Assembly (NCBI GenBank): GCA_002632355.1
Contig: NSJJ01000003.1
Coordinates: 62,001 to 126,000 of the forward strand
DNA: 64,000 nt
Source: Sulfuricella denitrificans
GTDB taxonomy: Bacteria > Pseudomonadota > Gammaproteobacteria > Burkholderiales > Sulfuricellaceae
Reading direction: 5' to 3'
This document shows positions 7,683 to 16,819 of this stretch, in pieces. The notes under the pieces were generated by a model. The model saw nothing but the letters and a program-made list of their open reading frames with translations, made no database searches and was not told the DNA's origin. The position numbers and the translations under genes are program-made. Numbering within the stretch: position 1 is the first letter of the stretch; every line of letters starts with the position of its first letter.

Positions 7683-9401
7683 ATGAGCGGCAAAGTTTCC
7701 GTTATGGTGCAACGCATCGGCAGCGAGCGCCCGCAGTGGTTGCTGGCCGGCATGTTGCTGTCCCTGCATCTGGCGCTTGCCTGGGGCGTTGCCGCATGGT
7801 GGGGCAGCGCAGCGCTGTTGGTACATATTGGCTTGTTCCTCCTGTGGCAGCCGATGTGGCGTAGTGAACGCAGGCTTTCCATGAGTCACGTTTTGCTGGT
7901 CGTCCTGGGCGGGAGTGCGCTGATTCTTTTCTGGCATAGCTGGTGGACGGCCACATTGTGGCTGGGCATTATGGTGGGCCTGATCGGGGGCGACGTGGCC
8001 GGCATGACGGAGCGCCGGCAGCGTATGGGGCACCTGTTTGCCCTGCTTTACCTGCTTGCCATGCTTTTGTTGTGGGTGGTGCCTCACCTGTTTGGTGGTA
8101 CAAAAAGCAACGCCGAGCTGTTGCTGCTGGTGCGCTATGTACTCGTAGCGGCAATCGTTCTGGTGGCCGTGTGGCCTGTGGCGCGGCAGAAGGCCAAGCC
8201 ATATTATTCAGTCGATTTTTTCTACACCCTGATGCTGTTTCTGCTGGTCGTGGTGCTGGTTCTGGGCAGCTTTACCGTCAAGATGATCAGCCAGGGAAAT
8301 TATCCCATGGCACTGGCGCAGACCCTGCTGGGGATTGCGGGTGTGCTGATTGCCCTGAGCTGGTTGTGGAATCCGCATGGCGGGTTTGCCGGCGGTGGTC
8401 AGCTGATGTCGCGTTATCTGCTGAGTGTGGGGCTGCCATTTGAGCGCTGGCTGCGCAATCTTGCGTCCCTGGCTGAGCAGGAACGCGATGCTGCAGGTTT
8501 CCTGCGGCTGGCGCTGGATGATATTGCCGCCTTGCCCTGGGTGTCTGGTGGGCGCTGGGAGGCGCCGGGAGGCGGCGGCGAGTTTGGCCAGGTTTCGAAA
8601 TATTCTGTGGAATTTACCTTTCACCAGGTTCACCTGGTGCTTTATGCCCGCTGGTCTCTGAGCCCGGCGCTGGTTCTCCATGTCAAGCTGCTGACGCAGT
8701 TGCTGGGGTATTTCTACGAGGCCAAGCAGCGCGAGCAGGAACAGAAATACAACGCCTACACTCAGGCGATTTACGAAACCGGAGCGCGCCTGACCCATGA
8801 TGTGAAAAATCTGCTGCAATCCCTGAAAACCCTGAGCGCAGCCGTGGAGAGCAGCGACGCAGGACAGGCGCAGGCGCTGCAGGCGCTGATGCAGCGGCAA
8901 TTGCCACAAATCGTGCAGCGTCTGCAACTGACGCTGGATAAGCTCAAGTCACCCAATGTGAATGTGGCAGAGGCCATGGAGCGCGTATCTGCCCGTTCGT
9001 GGTGGGACGCACTTCAGCTGCGTTATGCAGGGGAATTGTTCGAATTCGCGACTTATGGCATGACCAAGGGAGAGCATGTGCATCTTCCCGGCGAGCTGTT
9101 CGATAGCGTGGCGGACAATCTTTTGCAGAATGCGCTGGAAAAGCGCAAGCTGGAACGCGACCTGTCGATCCGGGTCGGCTTTTCCTGCGAGGGAGGCGGC
9201 CGCCTTACTGTGTGCGACGATGGTTCAGCGCTGGAAGAGGATCTGGCCAGTCACGTGCTTACCGCACCCGTGCAGTCTGAAAATGGACTGGGTGTCGGAC
9301 TGTATCAGGCGGAGCGGCTGGCGCGTCAGGCGGGCTATCGCCTCAGCATGACCAGCAATCAGGCTGGCCGGGTATGCTTTGAGCTGATCGGCTCCTCCTG
9401 A
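7683..9401 (+). CDS. Multi-pass membrane sensor histidine kinase
   Basis: A protein of about 572 residues with six or seven N-terminal membrane helices (to about residue 235) and a GAF-like linker (about 255-345). The phosphoacceptor helix is RLTHDVKNLLQSL (His372), and the HATPase_c domain shows DSVADNLLQNALEK and NGLGVGLYQAERLA. The H-box HDVKNLL resembles the HDLKN type of PrsK-like kinases rather than the usual HELRTP. ATG at 7683 has GAAGGGG upstream; a GTG at 7677 is also possible. No response regulator gene adjoins it, so it is an orphan kinase here. The signal is unknown. Confidence 0.86.
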   Translation: MSGKVSVMVQRIGSERPQWLLAGMLLSLHLALAWGVAAWWGSAALLVHIGLFLLWQPMWRSERRLSMSHVLLVVLGGSALILFWHSWWTATLWLGIMVGLIGGDVAGMTERRQRMGHLFALLYLLAMLLLWVVPHLFGGTKSNAELLLLVRYVLVAAIVLVAVWPVARQKAKPYYSVDFFYTLMLFLLVVVLVLGSFTVKMISQGNYPMALAQTLLGIAGVLIALSWLWNPHGGFAGGGQLMSRYLLSVGLPFERWLRNLASLAEQERDAAGFLRLALDDIAALPWVSGGRWEAPGGGGEFGQVSKYSVEFTFHQVHLVLYARWSLSPALVLHVKLLTQLLGYFYEAKQREQEQKYNAYTQAIYETGARLTHDVKNLLQSLKTLSAAVESSDAGQAQALQALMQRQLPQIVQRLQLTLDKLKSPNVNVAEAMERVSARSWWDALQLRYAGELFEFATYGMTKGEHVHLPGELFDSVADNLLQNALEKRKLERDLSIRVGFSCEGGGRLTVCDDGSALEEDLASHVLTAPVQSENGLGVGLYQAERLARQAGYRLSMTSNQAGRVCFELIGSS

Positions 9402-9417
9402 GTATGTTGATGCGGGC

Positions 9418-12400
9418 TCAGTCCTCAGCCATTCTCGGATGGCGCTTCTGCCAACGTTCGATGCCGCCTTCGACCAGGGAATAGACCGCCGGCACCACCA
9501 CCAGGGTGAGCAGGGTCGAGGTGATCATGCCGCCGATCACAGCCACGGCCAGCGGGCCGTTGGTTTCCGCTCCAGCCCCCAGTCCCAGCGCCGCAGGCAG
9601 CAGTGCCAGGATGACCGTGAGCGAGGTCATCAGCACGGGCCGCATCCGGATCGGGCACGCTTCAAGCAGTGCAGCGTCGATTTCTTTGCCCTCTTCCCTG
9701 CGCTGATTGGTAAGGTCCACCAGCAGAATGGAGTTCTTCGCCACCAGCCCGATCAGCAGCACCAGCCCGATCATGGAGTAGATGTTCAGGGTATGATTGA
9801 ACAGCCACAGGGCCATCACCCCGCCAATGATGGCCAGCGGTTGCGCCACCATGATGATGAAGGGCTGGATGAAGGAATTGAACTGGCTGGCGAGCACCAT
9901 GTAGAGCAAGATCAGCGCCAGGGTAAAGGCGAAGATCATGTACTGCACGGTCTTGCCGAATTCTTCTGCCTGACCCACCATTTTGAGGGTATAGCCCATG
10001 GGCAGGATGGATGCGGCAGCGGTTTTGACCTTGTTTACAGCATCGCCCAGCGGAACGGTTGGCGTGGCGTAGAAAGTCGCCGCGTACTGCAGATCGAAGC
10101 GCCCGATAATCGCCGGCCCGAGGGTTTGCCGGATGCTGGCCACGGTATCCAGCCGAACCAGCGATCCATCGCGCGAGCGCAGATAAATCCTGCCCAGGTC
10201 ATTTGCTTGCTGGAACGATCCGTCTTTTGCCTTGACACGGATATCGTAACGCTGACCATCACCGGGCTCGTCGTTGTATTTGGCGATATCCACCCCGCCG
10301 CTGAGCATGTTGAGCGTCAGCGCCACATCCTGGGTTGTCAGGCCGGCTGCGCCAATGCGCGTGCGATCCGGGTTGAGCACCAGCTGCGGCAAGTCGAGCT
10401 GCAGGTCCAGATCCATGCGTCCGAGGCCGGGGTCGCCCGAGAGTTTTTGCTGCAATGTTCTGGACAGCCGGCCCACCTCATCCAGAAGGGGCCCGCTGAT
10501 GACGAACTGCAATGGCTCGCCGCGCTGTCCGCCCACCATGGGGTAAGGGGCGGCAAAGGCGCGCGCACCGGGGATCTGCGCCAGCTCCTTGCGGATGACG
10601 GGGATGATCTCCTGCTGCTTGATGGTGCGTTCGCCGCGCGGTTTCATCCTTGCCACCACCATCGCCTGATTCACCTGCCCTGCATTGCCCAGGCCGATCA
10701 GGGCAAACTCGGTGACGATTTCCTTGTGACCGAAAAGAATGTTTTCGACCATGCGCAGCCGGGTATCGGTGTATTCGATGCTTGAACCGAGCGGGGTTCT
10801 CAGGTTGATCAGGAAGCGTCCTTCGTCTTCATCCGGCACGAAAGTCTTGCCCACGCTGGAAAAGAAATAGCTGCTTCCCAGCACCGTCAGCAGGGTCAGG
10901 AACACCACTTTCCAGCGGTGCCGCAGGGCCTTCTCGAGCAGGTAACGGTAGATGTTGTCCATGCCATGGAAAAAGCGGTCGAGGACGTAATACAGCCTGC
11001 CGTGCTGTTTTTCCACCCTGAGATAGCGCGAGCACAGCATCGGCGTCAGCGTCAGGGAAACGAACAGGGATACCAGCACGCCGAAGGTCACCACCACGGC
11101 GAAAGATTTGAAAAACTGGCCGATGATACCGCCGAGGAAGATCACCGGGGCAAAAATCGACACCAGAGAGAGCGTGGCAGCGATCACCGCGAACACCACT
11201 TCGCGGCTGCCATTGACGGCGGCGGTGACGGGGTCGTGGTCGATTTCCTGGCGGTGACGGAAAATGTTCTCCAGTACCACAATCGCGTCGTCCACCACCA
11301 CGCCGATCAGCAGCAGCAGGGCGAGCATGGTGAGCGAGTTGAGGGTGAAACCGAAGAAATAGATCACGGCCACCGCCCCCATCAGGGAAACGGGAATGGC
11401 CGTGGCAATGATCAGGGTGGAGCGGATCGAGCGCAGGAACAGCCAGACGACCAGCGACGCCAGCAGGGTGCCTTCAAGCAGGTGTTCCTTGAGCGAATTG
11501 ATGATTTCCTGGATGAAAATGGCATCGTTGGAAACGACTTCCAGCGTCATGCCTGGTGGCAATTGAGGAATAATCTCGCCGTTGATACGCTTTTTGATGG
11601 ATTCGACGATTGCCACGGTGTTGGTGTTGGATACTTTGACAATGCCCAGACCGATGGTGGTCTTGCCCATGAAGCGGGCCAGCTGGCGGTAATCCGTCAG
11701 GCCATCTTCGATTTCAGCGACATCGCGCAGCAGTATCGGTGCGCCATCCCGGTAGGTGATCACCATTTTTTCCAGGGCATCGAGCTGATGGAATTCGAGA
11801 TCGAGCTTGATCAGGTTTTCCGTCTTGCCGCTGACCAGGAAGCCGCCAGCCAGTTGCACGTGCTCATTGGCAAAGGCGAGGTTGATGTCCTGTGCGGTGA
11901 TCTTGAGCGCGGCCATGCGTGATGGCAGCAGATTGACGCGGATAGTACGGTCGCGCCGGCCGCCCAGGCGCACTTCGCCGACGCCGTCGATGGTTTCCAG
12001 GCGTTTCTTGATGATGTTTACAGCATACTGGTTGAGTTGCTGCTGGGTGCGGTCGCCGCGCAAGGCCAGCCACATGATCGGCATTGCATTGGTTTCCACC
12101 TTTGCCACCACCGGGGGGTCGGCATCCTTGGGCAGGCGCCGCAGCACCTGGTTGACCTTGGCCTGCACCTCGTTGAAAGCGACATCCACTTTCTTGTCGA
12201 GGGCGAAAGTGATGTTGATGACCGATACGCCGGGAGAAGACGTCGACTGAATATGCTCGATGCCCGGCACGCTGTTGATGGAGGTTTCGAGCACGTTGGT
12301 GACGCTGGAATCGACGATATCCGGGTTGGCGCCCTTCAAAGTGGTGGCGATCGAGATGATGGGAAATTCAATGTAGGGAAACCGGTCCATGCCGATGCGC

Positions 12401-12489
12401 TGGTAGCTGATGTAGCCGAACAGGACCAGTACGGCGGACAGCATGAATGCCAGCACATGACGTTTGATGGCAAGTTCTGGCAGGGTCAT
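9418..12489 (-). CDS. RND-family (HAE1/AcrB-like) efflux transporter
   Basis: A 1023-residue inner-membrane proton-driven pump. The N-terminal helix (HVLAFMLSAVLVLFGYISY) is followed by a first periplasmic domain, a membrane block with the proton-relay motif GVVVDDAIVVLENIFRHR, a second periplasmic domain (VGKTFVPDEDEGRFL) and a C-terminal block (QPLAIIGGVMALWLFNH, VLMTSLTVILALLP). Length and DD motif match hydrophobe/amphiphile efflux pumps rather than heavy-metal CusA types. Its ATG overlaps the TGA of the adaptor gene (ATGA), so the pair is translationally coupled. No outer-membrane channel gene is adjacent; a TolC-like protein must be encoded elsewhere. Confidence 0.93.
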   Translation of the reverse strand: MTLPELAIKRHVLAFMLSAVLVLFGYISYQRIGMDRFPYIEFPIISIATTLKGANPDIVDSSVTNVLETSINSVPGIEHIQSTSSPGVSVINITFALDKKVDVAFNEVQAKVNQVLRRLPKDADPPVVAKVETNAMPIMWLALRGDRTQQQLNQYAVNIIKKRLETIDGVGEVRLGGRRDRTIRVNLLPSRMAALKITAQDINLAFANEHVQLAGGFLVSGKTENLIKLDLEFHQLDALEKMVITYRDGAPILLRDVAEIEDGLTDYRQLARFMGKTTIGLGIVKVSNTNTVAIVESIKKRINGEIIPQLPPGMTLEVVSNDAIFIQEIINSLKEHLLEGTLLASLVVWLFLRSIRSTLIIATAIPVSLMGAVAVIYFFGFTLNSLTMLALLLLIGVVVDDAIVVLENIFRHRQEIDHDPVTAAVNGSREVVFAVIAATLSLVSIFAPVIFLGGIIGQFFKSFAVVVTFGVLVSLFVSLTLTPMLCSRYLRVEKQHGRLYYVLDRFFHGMDNIYRYLLEKALRHRWKVVFLTLLTVLGSSYFFSSVGKTFVPDEDEGRFLINLRTPLGSSIEYTDTRLRMVENILFGHKEIVTEFALIGLGNAGQVNQAMVVARMKPRGERTIKQQEIIPVIRKELAQIPGARAFAAPYPMVGGQRGEPLQFVISGPLLDEVGRLSRTLQQKLSGDPGLGRMDLDLQLDLPQLVLNPDRTRIGAAGLTTQDVALTLNMLSGGVDIAKYNDEPGDGQRYDIRVKAKDGSFQQANDLGRIYLRSRDGSLVRLDTVASIRQTLGPAIIGRFDLQYAATFYATPTVPLGDAVNKVKTAAASILPMGYTLKMVGQAEEFGKTVQYMIFAFTLALILLYMVLASQFNSFIQPFIIMVAQPLAIIGGVMALWLFNHTLNIYSMIGLVLLIGLVAKNSILLVDLTNQRREEGKEIDAALLEACPIRMRPVLMTSLTVILALLPAALGLGAGAETNGPLAVAVIGGMITSTLLTLVVVPAVYSLVEGGIERWQKRHPRMAED

Positions 12490-13547
12490 TGCTTCTGGCC
12501 TTTCGGGCTGTCGCTGGGCTTGACGCTTACTTTTGCCTGATCAGTGAGAAAACCGGCCCCGTCCACGGCGACAGTCTCGCCAGCCTGAAGCCCCTTCAGT
12601 ATTTCAACCTCACCGTTTTGTGTCACGCCGGCAGTGACGATGCGTTGCGCGACCTGATCGTTGGCGAGCACATAAACCACCTTGCCGGCGGGGCGCAGCA
12701 CCACACTCACAGCAGGAACCGCGACTGCCTGTTCATGCTCTTCGATGATGACCATGCCATTGACCGATGCGCCGGGCTTCCAGTCGCCCGGGTTTTTGAT
12801 TTCGACCACCGCGTTGAAGGCGCGATTGCTGCTGCCAACCAGTTGCTGGATTTGCTGAACCTTGCCGGAAATGCCTGAATCCGGTGCGGTCGGTGTGGAA
12901 AGTTTCACTGTCTGGCCAATCTTGATTCTGTTTGCCACGGATTCGGGGAATGGCAGGCGGATACGCAGATTCTCGCCGGTGGATAGCTGGAAAACCGGCT
13001 TCCCCAGTTCGATCCAGTCGCCTACCGAGACCATGCGATTATCGACCCGCCCATCAACCGGAGAAACGATACGGGTACGAGACAGATTCTTTGCACCACG
13101 AGTGAGTTGCTCGCGCGCGGCAATATTCTGGGCGTCATAATTCTCAAGCGCAGAAGGGGAAATGAACCCCTTTTTTGCCAGTTCGCGATAGCGTTCGGTC
13201 AGTTTTTGCTGGCTGAGTGCTTGTGCTTCAAGCCGTTTTGCATCGGCAGAATAATCCACCGGATCGATCTCTGCCAGCAACTGGCCTTTCTTTACCGGAT
13301 CGCCTATGTCGGCGTAAACCCTGATGATGCGTCCGGCAACCTCGGCACCCACTTTGGGTGCGGTAACACTTTCCGCTTCTCCGATCGATTGTTCATAAAC
13401 CCGCATGGTGCGGGACTGGGCCTGGACAACAGTGATGATGGCAGGCGGTGGGCCGGATTTCTTTTCTTCGGGTTTTTTCCCGCAGGCCGAAAACAAAAGT
13501 GCAGTGCAGATATATGCAAGTGCCAGGCGTAAATGTGCGGAGTTCAT
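12486..13547 (-). CDS. RND efflux periplasmic adaptor (membrane fusion) lipoprotein
   Basis: A 353-residue HlyD/AcrA-family adaptor. It has a lipoprotein signal peptide with lipobox LFSAC (acylated Cys about residue 25), a lipoyl/barrel-sandwich segment (APKVGAEVAGRIIRVYADIG), a coiled hairpin (ALSQQKLTERYRELAKKGFI) and beta-barrel plus membrane-proximal domains ending SVKPSDSPKGQKQ. The ATG at 13547 has AGGA upstream; the frame is open to 13856, but that part shows no protein character. It forms a two-gene operon with the RND pump and would bridge the pump to an outer-membrane channel. Confidence 0.92.
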   Translation of the reverse strand: MNSAHLRLALAYICTALLFSACGKKPEEKKSGPPPAIITVVQAQSRTMRVYEQSIGEAESVTAPKVGAEVAGRIIRVYADIGDPVKKGQLLAEIDPVDYSADAKRLEAQALSQQKLTERYRELAKKGFISPSALENYDAQNIAAREQLTRGAKNLSRTRIVSPVDGRVDNRMVSVGDWIELGKPVFQLSTGENLRIRLPFPESVANRIKIGQTVKLSTPTAPDSGISGKVQQIQQLVGSSNRAFNAVVEIKNPGDWKPGASVNGMVIIEEHEQAVAVPAVSVVLRPAGKVVYVLANDQVAQRIVTAGVTQNGEVEILKGLQAGETVAVDGAGFLTDQAKVSVKPSDSPKGQKQ

Positions 13548-13704
13548 TGTTGTGGTCCTGTCTGTGTGCGTTGTTGCGTGACCTGGCCGTAGTATACCGC
13601 GCAAAATAATGTCTTCAGAGGGAGATGCGAATAAGTTTCGCCTGCGGATGAACACGGTGTTTATCTGCATGGCGCAGGCAGACCGGCTGTACTTTGAATG
13701 GGCG

Positions 13705-13733
13705 AAAAAAAACCGGCGCAAGGCCGGTTTTTT
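13705..13733 (-). terminator. Intrinsic terminator of the soe-rhd-tusA-dsrE2 block
   Basis: Complementary arms at 13707-13717 and 13723-13733 (CCGGC/GCCGG extended by A/T runs) surround a five-base loop, 22 bases past the dsrE2 stop. The minus strand ends in a run of T. The structure is symmetric, so it could also stop rightward transcripts. The rest of 13548-13755 holds only the promoter region of the efflux operon. Confidence 0.85.
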
Positions 13734-13755
13734 CTTGATCATCCAGTATCTTAAT

Positions 13756-14268
13756 TTAGATGAACAGGCTGATGTCTGCTTCGCCGCCGTATTCGAAGTA
13801 GGTGGCTGCACCGACGTATTCGATGCCGTCGATGAAGTCGCTATGCTCGAAACCAAACAGTTCGACTGTCATCTGGCAGGCCAGGAATTTCACTTCGGCT
13901 TCCTGGCACAGTTCACGCAATTCTGCGATGGTGGCCACGCCATTATTGGCGATGGTTTTTTTCATCAGTGCAGTGGCCACGTCTTCGTACCAGGGAATGG
14001 ATGCCTGAATGATGTTAGGGATATTCCAGTTGATATCCTTGAACCATTTTGGTCCGAACGGCATTTTCATCGGCATGCCAGGATTGCCCAGGGGGCTGAC
14101 CTTCAAGCAGGACAGATCCTTGCGCAGGCATTGCAGGCCGTAGAAGGTGAAGAAAATTGTCGCTTCGTAGCCCAATGCCGCCGCCGTGGAAGCCAGGATG
14201 AAGGGCGGGTAGGCCCAGTCCAGTGTCCCCTTGGTGGCGATAATCGTCAGTTTCTTTTGATCATCCAT
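13756..14268 (-). CDS. dsrE2: DsrE2, DsrE/F/H-like sulfur-trafficking protein
   Basis: A 170-residue DsrE/DsrF/DrsH-like (peroxiredoxin-like fold) protein starting KKLTIIATKGTLDWAYPPFI. Cysteines in GLQCLRKDLSC and in KFLACQMTVELFG are candidates for persulfide binding; the latter matches the conserved late Cys of DsrE2-type proteins. In sulfur oxidisers DsrE2 is encoded with a rhodanese and TusA and is thought to take part in cytoplasmic sulfane-sulfur transfer. Here the order rhd-tusA-dsrE2 is exactly that cluster. It is the last gene before a strong terminator. Its precise biochemical role is not fixed by sequence. Confidence 0.88.
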   Translation of the reverse strand: MDDQKKLTIIATKGTLDWAYPPFILASTAAALGYEATIFFTFYGLQCLRKDLSCLKVSPLGNPGMPMKMPFGPKWFKDINWNIPNIIQASIPWYEDVATALMKKTIANNGVATIAELRELCQEAEVKFLACQMTVELFGFEHSDFIDGIEYVGAATYFEYGGEADISLFI

Positions 14269-14339
14269 TTCTAAACCCCTTGTTGCTGTCTATTTATGAG
14301 TATTAGCGGACGCATGTTTCTGTTCGGTTATATTTATTA

Positions 14340-14567
14340 TTATTTTTTCTTCATGAAGAAGGTGTACTCGCCGCCAGCTTCGGTGGATGACATCAGTTCA
14401 TTGCCGGTCTGCTTGGCAAATGCCTGGAAGTCTTTTACGGAACCTGGATCGGTGGACAGGATTTTCAGTACTTGACCGGAGCCGATCTCGGCCAGGGCTT
14501 TCTTGGCGCGCAGAATCGGCAGGGGGCAGTTCAGGCCGCGGGCGTCCAGTTCTTTATCAGCATTCAT
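14340..14567 (-). CDS. tusA: TusA-family sulfur carrier protein
   Basis: A 75-residue protein with the diagnostic CPxP motif (LDARGLNCPLPILRAKKAL), whose Cys14 carries persulfide sulfur. The C-terminal half (VLKILSTDPGSVKDFQAFAK) is the usual TusA/SirA alpha-beta sandwich. In sulfur oxidisers TusA accepts sulfur from a rhodanese and passes it to Dsr or Hdr-like oxidation machinery. It sits between rhd and dsrE2 with gaps of 82 and 71 bases. It could also serve tRNA thiolation, but the neighbours favour dissimilatory sulfur transfer. Confidence 0.93.
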   Translation of the reverse strand: MNADKELDARGLNCPLPILRAKKALAEIGSGQVLKILSTDPGSVKDFQAFAKQTGNELMSSTEAGGEYTFFMKKK

Positions 14568-14649
14568 GTAAGTCTCTCCTAAGCAGGTTAATTGTTACCA
14601 ACGAAAAAGGGGATTATTTATAGTTTGGCGAATTATTGCAACCTAAAAT

Positions 14650-14973
14650 TTAGGCGGGCACGGCTAACATCTGGCCGGAACGCATCCAGGCCATGATGCC
14701 GCCTTGCAGGTTCATGACGTTGCGGAAGCCCTGTTGCGACATGAATGCCGTGACCTGGCCGGAACGTGCGCCGCTCTGGCAATAAAACACGGTTGGCGTC
14801 TCGCCGCAAAACTCGCCGGCCCTGATCGGGATGAGATGCATCGGAATGTGTTCGGCGCCTTCGATGTAGCCACGTGCAACTTCACCTTCCGAGCGGACGT
14901 CGATTAGCTTGATCCTGCCTTCCGATTTCAGTTTTTCCAGGCCGTTAATATCAATTTCAGGAATGCCGAACAT
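14650..14973 (-). CDS. Single-domain rhodanese (sulfurtransferase)
   Basis: A 107-residue rhodanese with the motif KLIDVRSEGEVARGYIEGA and an active-site loop VFYCQSGARSGQV, whose Cys would form the persulfide. The size and the neighbouring tusA and dsrE2 match the rhd of rhd-tusA-dsrE2 clusters, which mobilises sulfane sulfur to TusA. No signal peptide is seen, so it acts in the cytoplasm. It begins 103 bases after soeC and could be part of the same transcript or have its own promoter. The C-terminal helix ends GIMAWMRSGQMLAVPA. Confidence 0.9.
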   Translation of the reverse strand: MFGIPEIDINGLEKLKSEGRIKLIDVRSEGEVARGYIEGAEHIPMHLIPIRAGEFCGETPTVFYCQSGARSGQVTAFMSQQGFRNVMNLQGGIMAWMRSGQMLAVPA

Positions 14974-15076
14974 GATTTCTCCTTGCGTTAAATCAGGTTG
15001 AATTTAAGTAACTGCTAATATACCAAATTCCGACTATTATGCAAGCCCTTAAATATAGGGAGTATTTCTGGCCCGC

Positions 15077-16057
15077 TCAGGATATGGCCTGATAGTAGAG
15101 GTTCTGTGGATGATTGGCCTGGGCGAAAAAGAACCATCGCTCGGCGATCAGGCCTGCATATTGCACGGCAAATGTCAGCACGAGCATGCTGGCTGAATTG
15201 ATCGACAGACTCCAGGCGAGAAAAACCAGGGGCAGGGCAAAGGTCAGAACAATAAATATCCATTTTACCGAGCGCAACATGCTGGGAGATTTGCCGTGGA
15301 AAAACTCGCGGGTATTGAATGACCCGCCCATGAAGCCCTGGGCCTTTTGCGCAATTTTCGTGTGGCGCACGCCGATAGCGCTTTGCAGGGTGGATTTGGG
15401 CTTGAGCTTGTGGTTCCTTACCAGTGAGGCGAGTCGCGAGGCAAAGGCAAGCAGGGTGATGATGAGCGTCCACTTGCCGTAAAAGCCAGTGAGTTCGGGT
15501 GCGGCGTAGGCGGCGTAGGCGGTGGCAAGCGCAAAGCCGGATGCGCCGCCCAGTAATATGAAGTTGCTCACGGTGAGCGGAGTGTGCCATTCCTGCAGGA
15601 AGCGCAGGCAGGCGTAAATCATGCCGGTGCAGATGAATAGCGCAAAGCAAAAAAATGTAGCGATGGCGCCGGTCAGCATGATCAGATCGATCTGCAGGGT
15701 TTCTCCCAGCGAAAACAGGGGGGCATTCCAGCCAAAGTAATGCGCCATGCCGTACATGAACACACTTGCCATGAATAATGGCAGTACGATCACTTCACGT
15801 GATAGCCATGATGTCCGCCATTGGCTGGCGGCACGCCAGGCGCGTTCAGGGCGTCCGAGATGAAAAAACGAGGCCACCAGTCCCGCTGCCAGAAAGGCCA
15901 GAACGATGACGCTTCCCACGGCATAAAACCTGTGGTCTCCCTGTGCGGAAAGCACCTGGAACAGGGCATACACCTGGCCGGTATACAAGGCCAGGAATAA
16001 ACCCTGACCGACGCCGATCAGGGTAGTAAGAAAAATTACGGAAAAAGCGGGATGCAC
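15077..16057 (-). CDS. soeC: SoeC, membrane anchor of cytoplasmic sulfite dehydrogenase (DmsC/NrfD-like)
   Basis: A 326-residue polytopic protein with about eight hydrophobic segments, starting MHPAFSVIFLTTLIGVGQGLF, and the DmsC-family signature FFHLGRPERAWRAASQWRTSWLSRE. It anchors the SoeAB catalytic dimer to the cytoplasmic face of the membrane and should pass electrons to the quinone pool. It starts 30 bases after soeB. A DmsC role in DMSO reductase is possible by family alone, but SoeA has no TAT signal and the sulfur-transfer genes follow, which favours sulfite oxidation. Confidence 0.88.
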   Translation of the reverse strand: MHPAFSVIFLTTLIGVGQGLFLALYTGQVYALFQVLSAQGDHRFYAVGSVIVLAFLAAGLVASFFHLGRPERAWRAASQWRTSWLSREVIVLPLFMASVFMYGMAHYFGWNAPLFSLGETLQIDLIMLTGAIATFFCFALFICTGMIYACLRFLQEWHTPLTVSNFILLGGASGFALATAYAAYAAPELTGFYGKWTLIITLLAFASRLASLVRNHKLKPKSTLQSAIGVRHTKIAQKAQGFMGGSFNTREFFHGKSPSMLRSVKWIFIVLTFALPLVFLAWSLSINSASMLVLTFAVQYAGLIAERWFFFAQANHPQNLYYQAIS

Positions 16058-16087
16058 GGTCTGTTACTCCATATGTTCAGATAGCGA

Positions 16088-16819
16088 TTACCATGAAATG
16101 GCATCGTCCAGCGATGGCTCATTCTTGTCCGGTTTGGGCAGCAGGCGCTCCTTCTTGAGCGGATTGTCTGCACGAACCAACTGGTCGTCGTGGATGCGCA
16201 ACTGTGTCTTGCGCCGCGGCAGATAATGGTTGGAAGGGTTGGTACCCCATTCCGGCATGAGCTGGTAGCCGTTGCTTTCGCGGATCGCCACCGAAACTTC
16301 GGATTCCGGATTGTGCACGTCGCCAAAAAGGCGTGCGCTGGTCGGGCAGGCCAGGACGCAGGCGGGCTTGCGTTCTTTTTCCGGCAAGCCCTGGTCGTAG
16401 ATGCGGTCCACGCACAAAGTGCACTTCTTCATCACCTTCTGCTTCTCGTCGATTTCGCGCACGCCGTAAGGGCAGGCCCAGGAGCAGTACTTGCAGCCGA
16501 TGCACTTGTCGTAGTCCACCAGCACGATGCCGTCTTCCTTGCGCTTGTAGGATGCGCCGGTCGGACACACCGGCACGCAGGGCGGTTCCTCGCAATGCAG
16601 GCAGGATTTCGGAAAATGAACGGTTTCCGTATTGGGGAAACTGCCGACTTCAAAGGTCTGCACCCGGTTGAAGAAAGTCCCCGTCGGGTCTGCGCCATAG
16701 GGGTTGAAATCGGACAGCGGCCCGGCCATGCCGGAGGTATTCCATTCCTTGCAGTTGGTGACACAGGCATGGCAGCCGACGCACACGTTAAGGTCGATGA
16801 CGAGGGCGAGTTGGGTCAT
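16088..16819 (-). CDS. soeB: SoeB, iron-sulfur subunit of cytoplasmic sulfite dehydrogenase
   Basis: A 243-residue ferredoxin-type subunit with four cysteine clusters suitable for four [4Fe-4S] centres: CVGCHACVTNC near the N-terminus, CLHCEEPPCVPVCPTGA, CIGCKYCSWACPYG and CTLCVDR with a later CVLACPTSA. It passes electrons from the molybdenum subunit SoeA to the membrane anchor SoeC. The ATG overlaps the soeA stop (ATGA), so the two subunits are translationally coupled. There is no signal peptide, consistent with a cytoplasmic enzyme. Confidence 0.92.
   Translation of the reverse strand: MTQLALVIDLNVCVGCHACVTNCKEWNTSGMAGPLSDFNPYGADPTGTFFNRVQTFEVGSFPNTETVHFPKSCLHCEEPPCVPVCPTGASYKRKEDGIVLVDYDKCIGCKYCSWACPYGVREIDEKQKVMKKCTLCVDRIYDQGLPEKERKPACVLACPTSARLFGDVHNPESEVSVAIRESNGYQLMPEWGTNPSNHYLPRRKTQLRIHDDQLVRADNPLKKERLLPKPDKNEPSLDDAISW

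Noticed and set aside
6846-8087. A 413-residue version of the ABC-2 permease
   Set aside because: The first ~158 residues are Gln/His-rich reverse translation of the kinase gene; membrane-protein character begins at the ATG at 7613.
9439-11922. Two long plus-strand open frames opposite the RND pump
   Set aside because: Both are His/Gln/Asp-rich antisense translations of the transporter and show no membrane or domain pattern.
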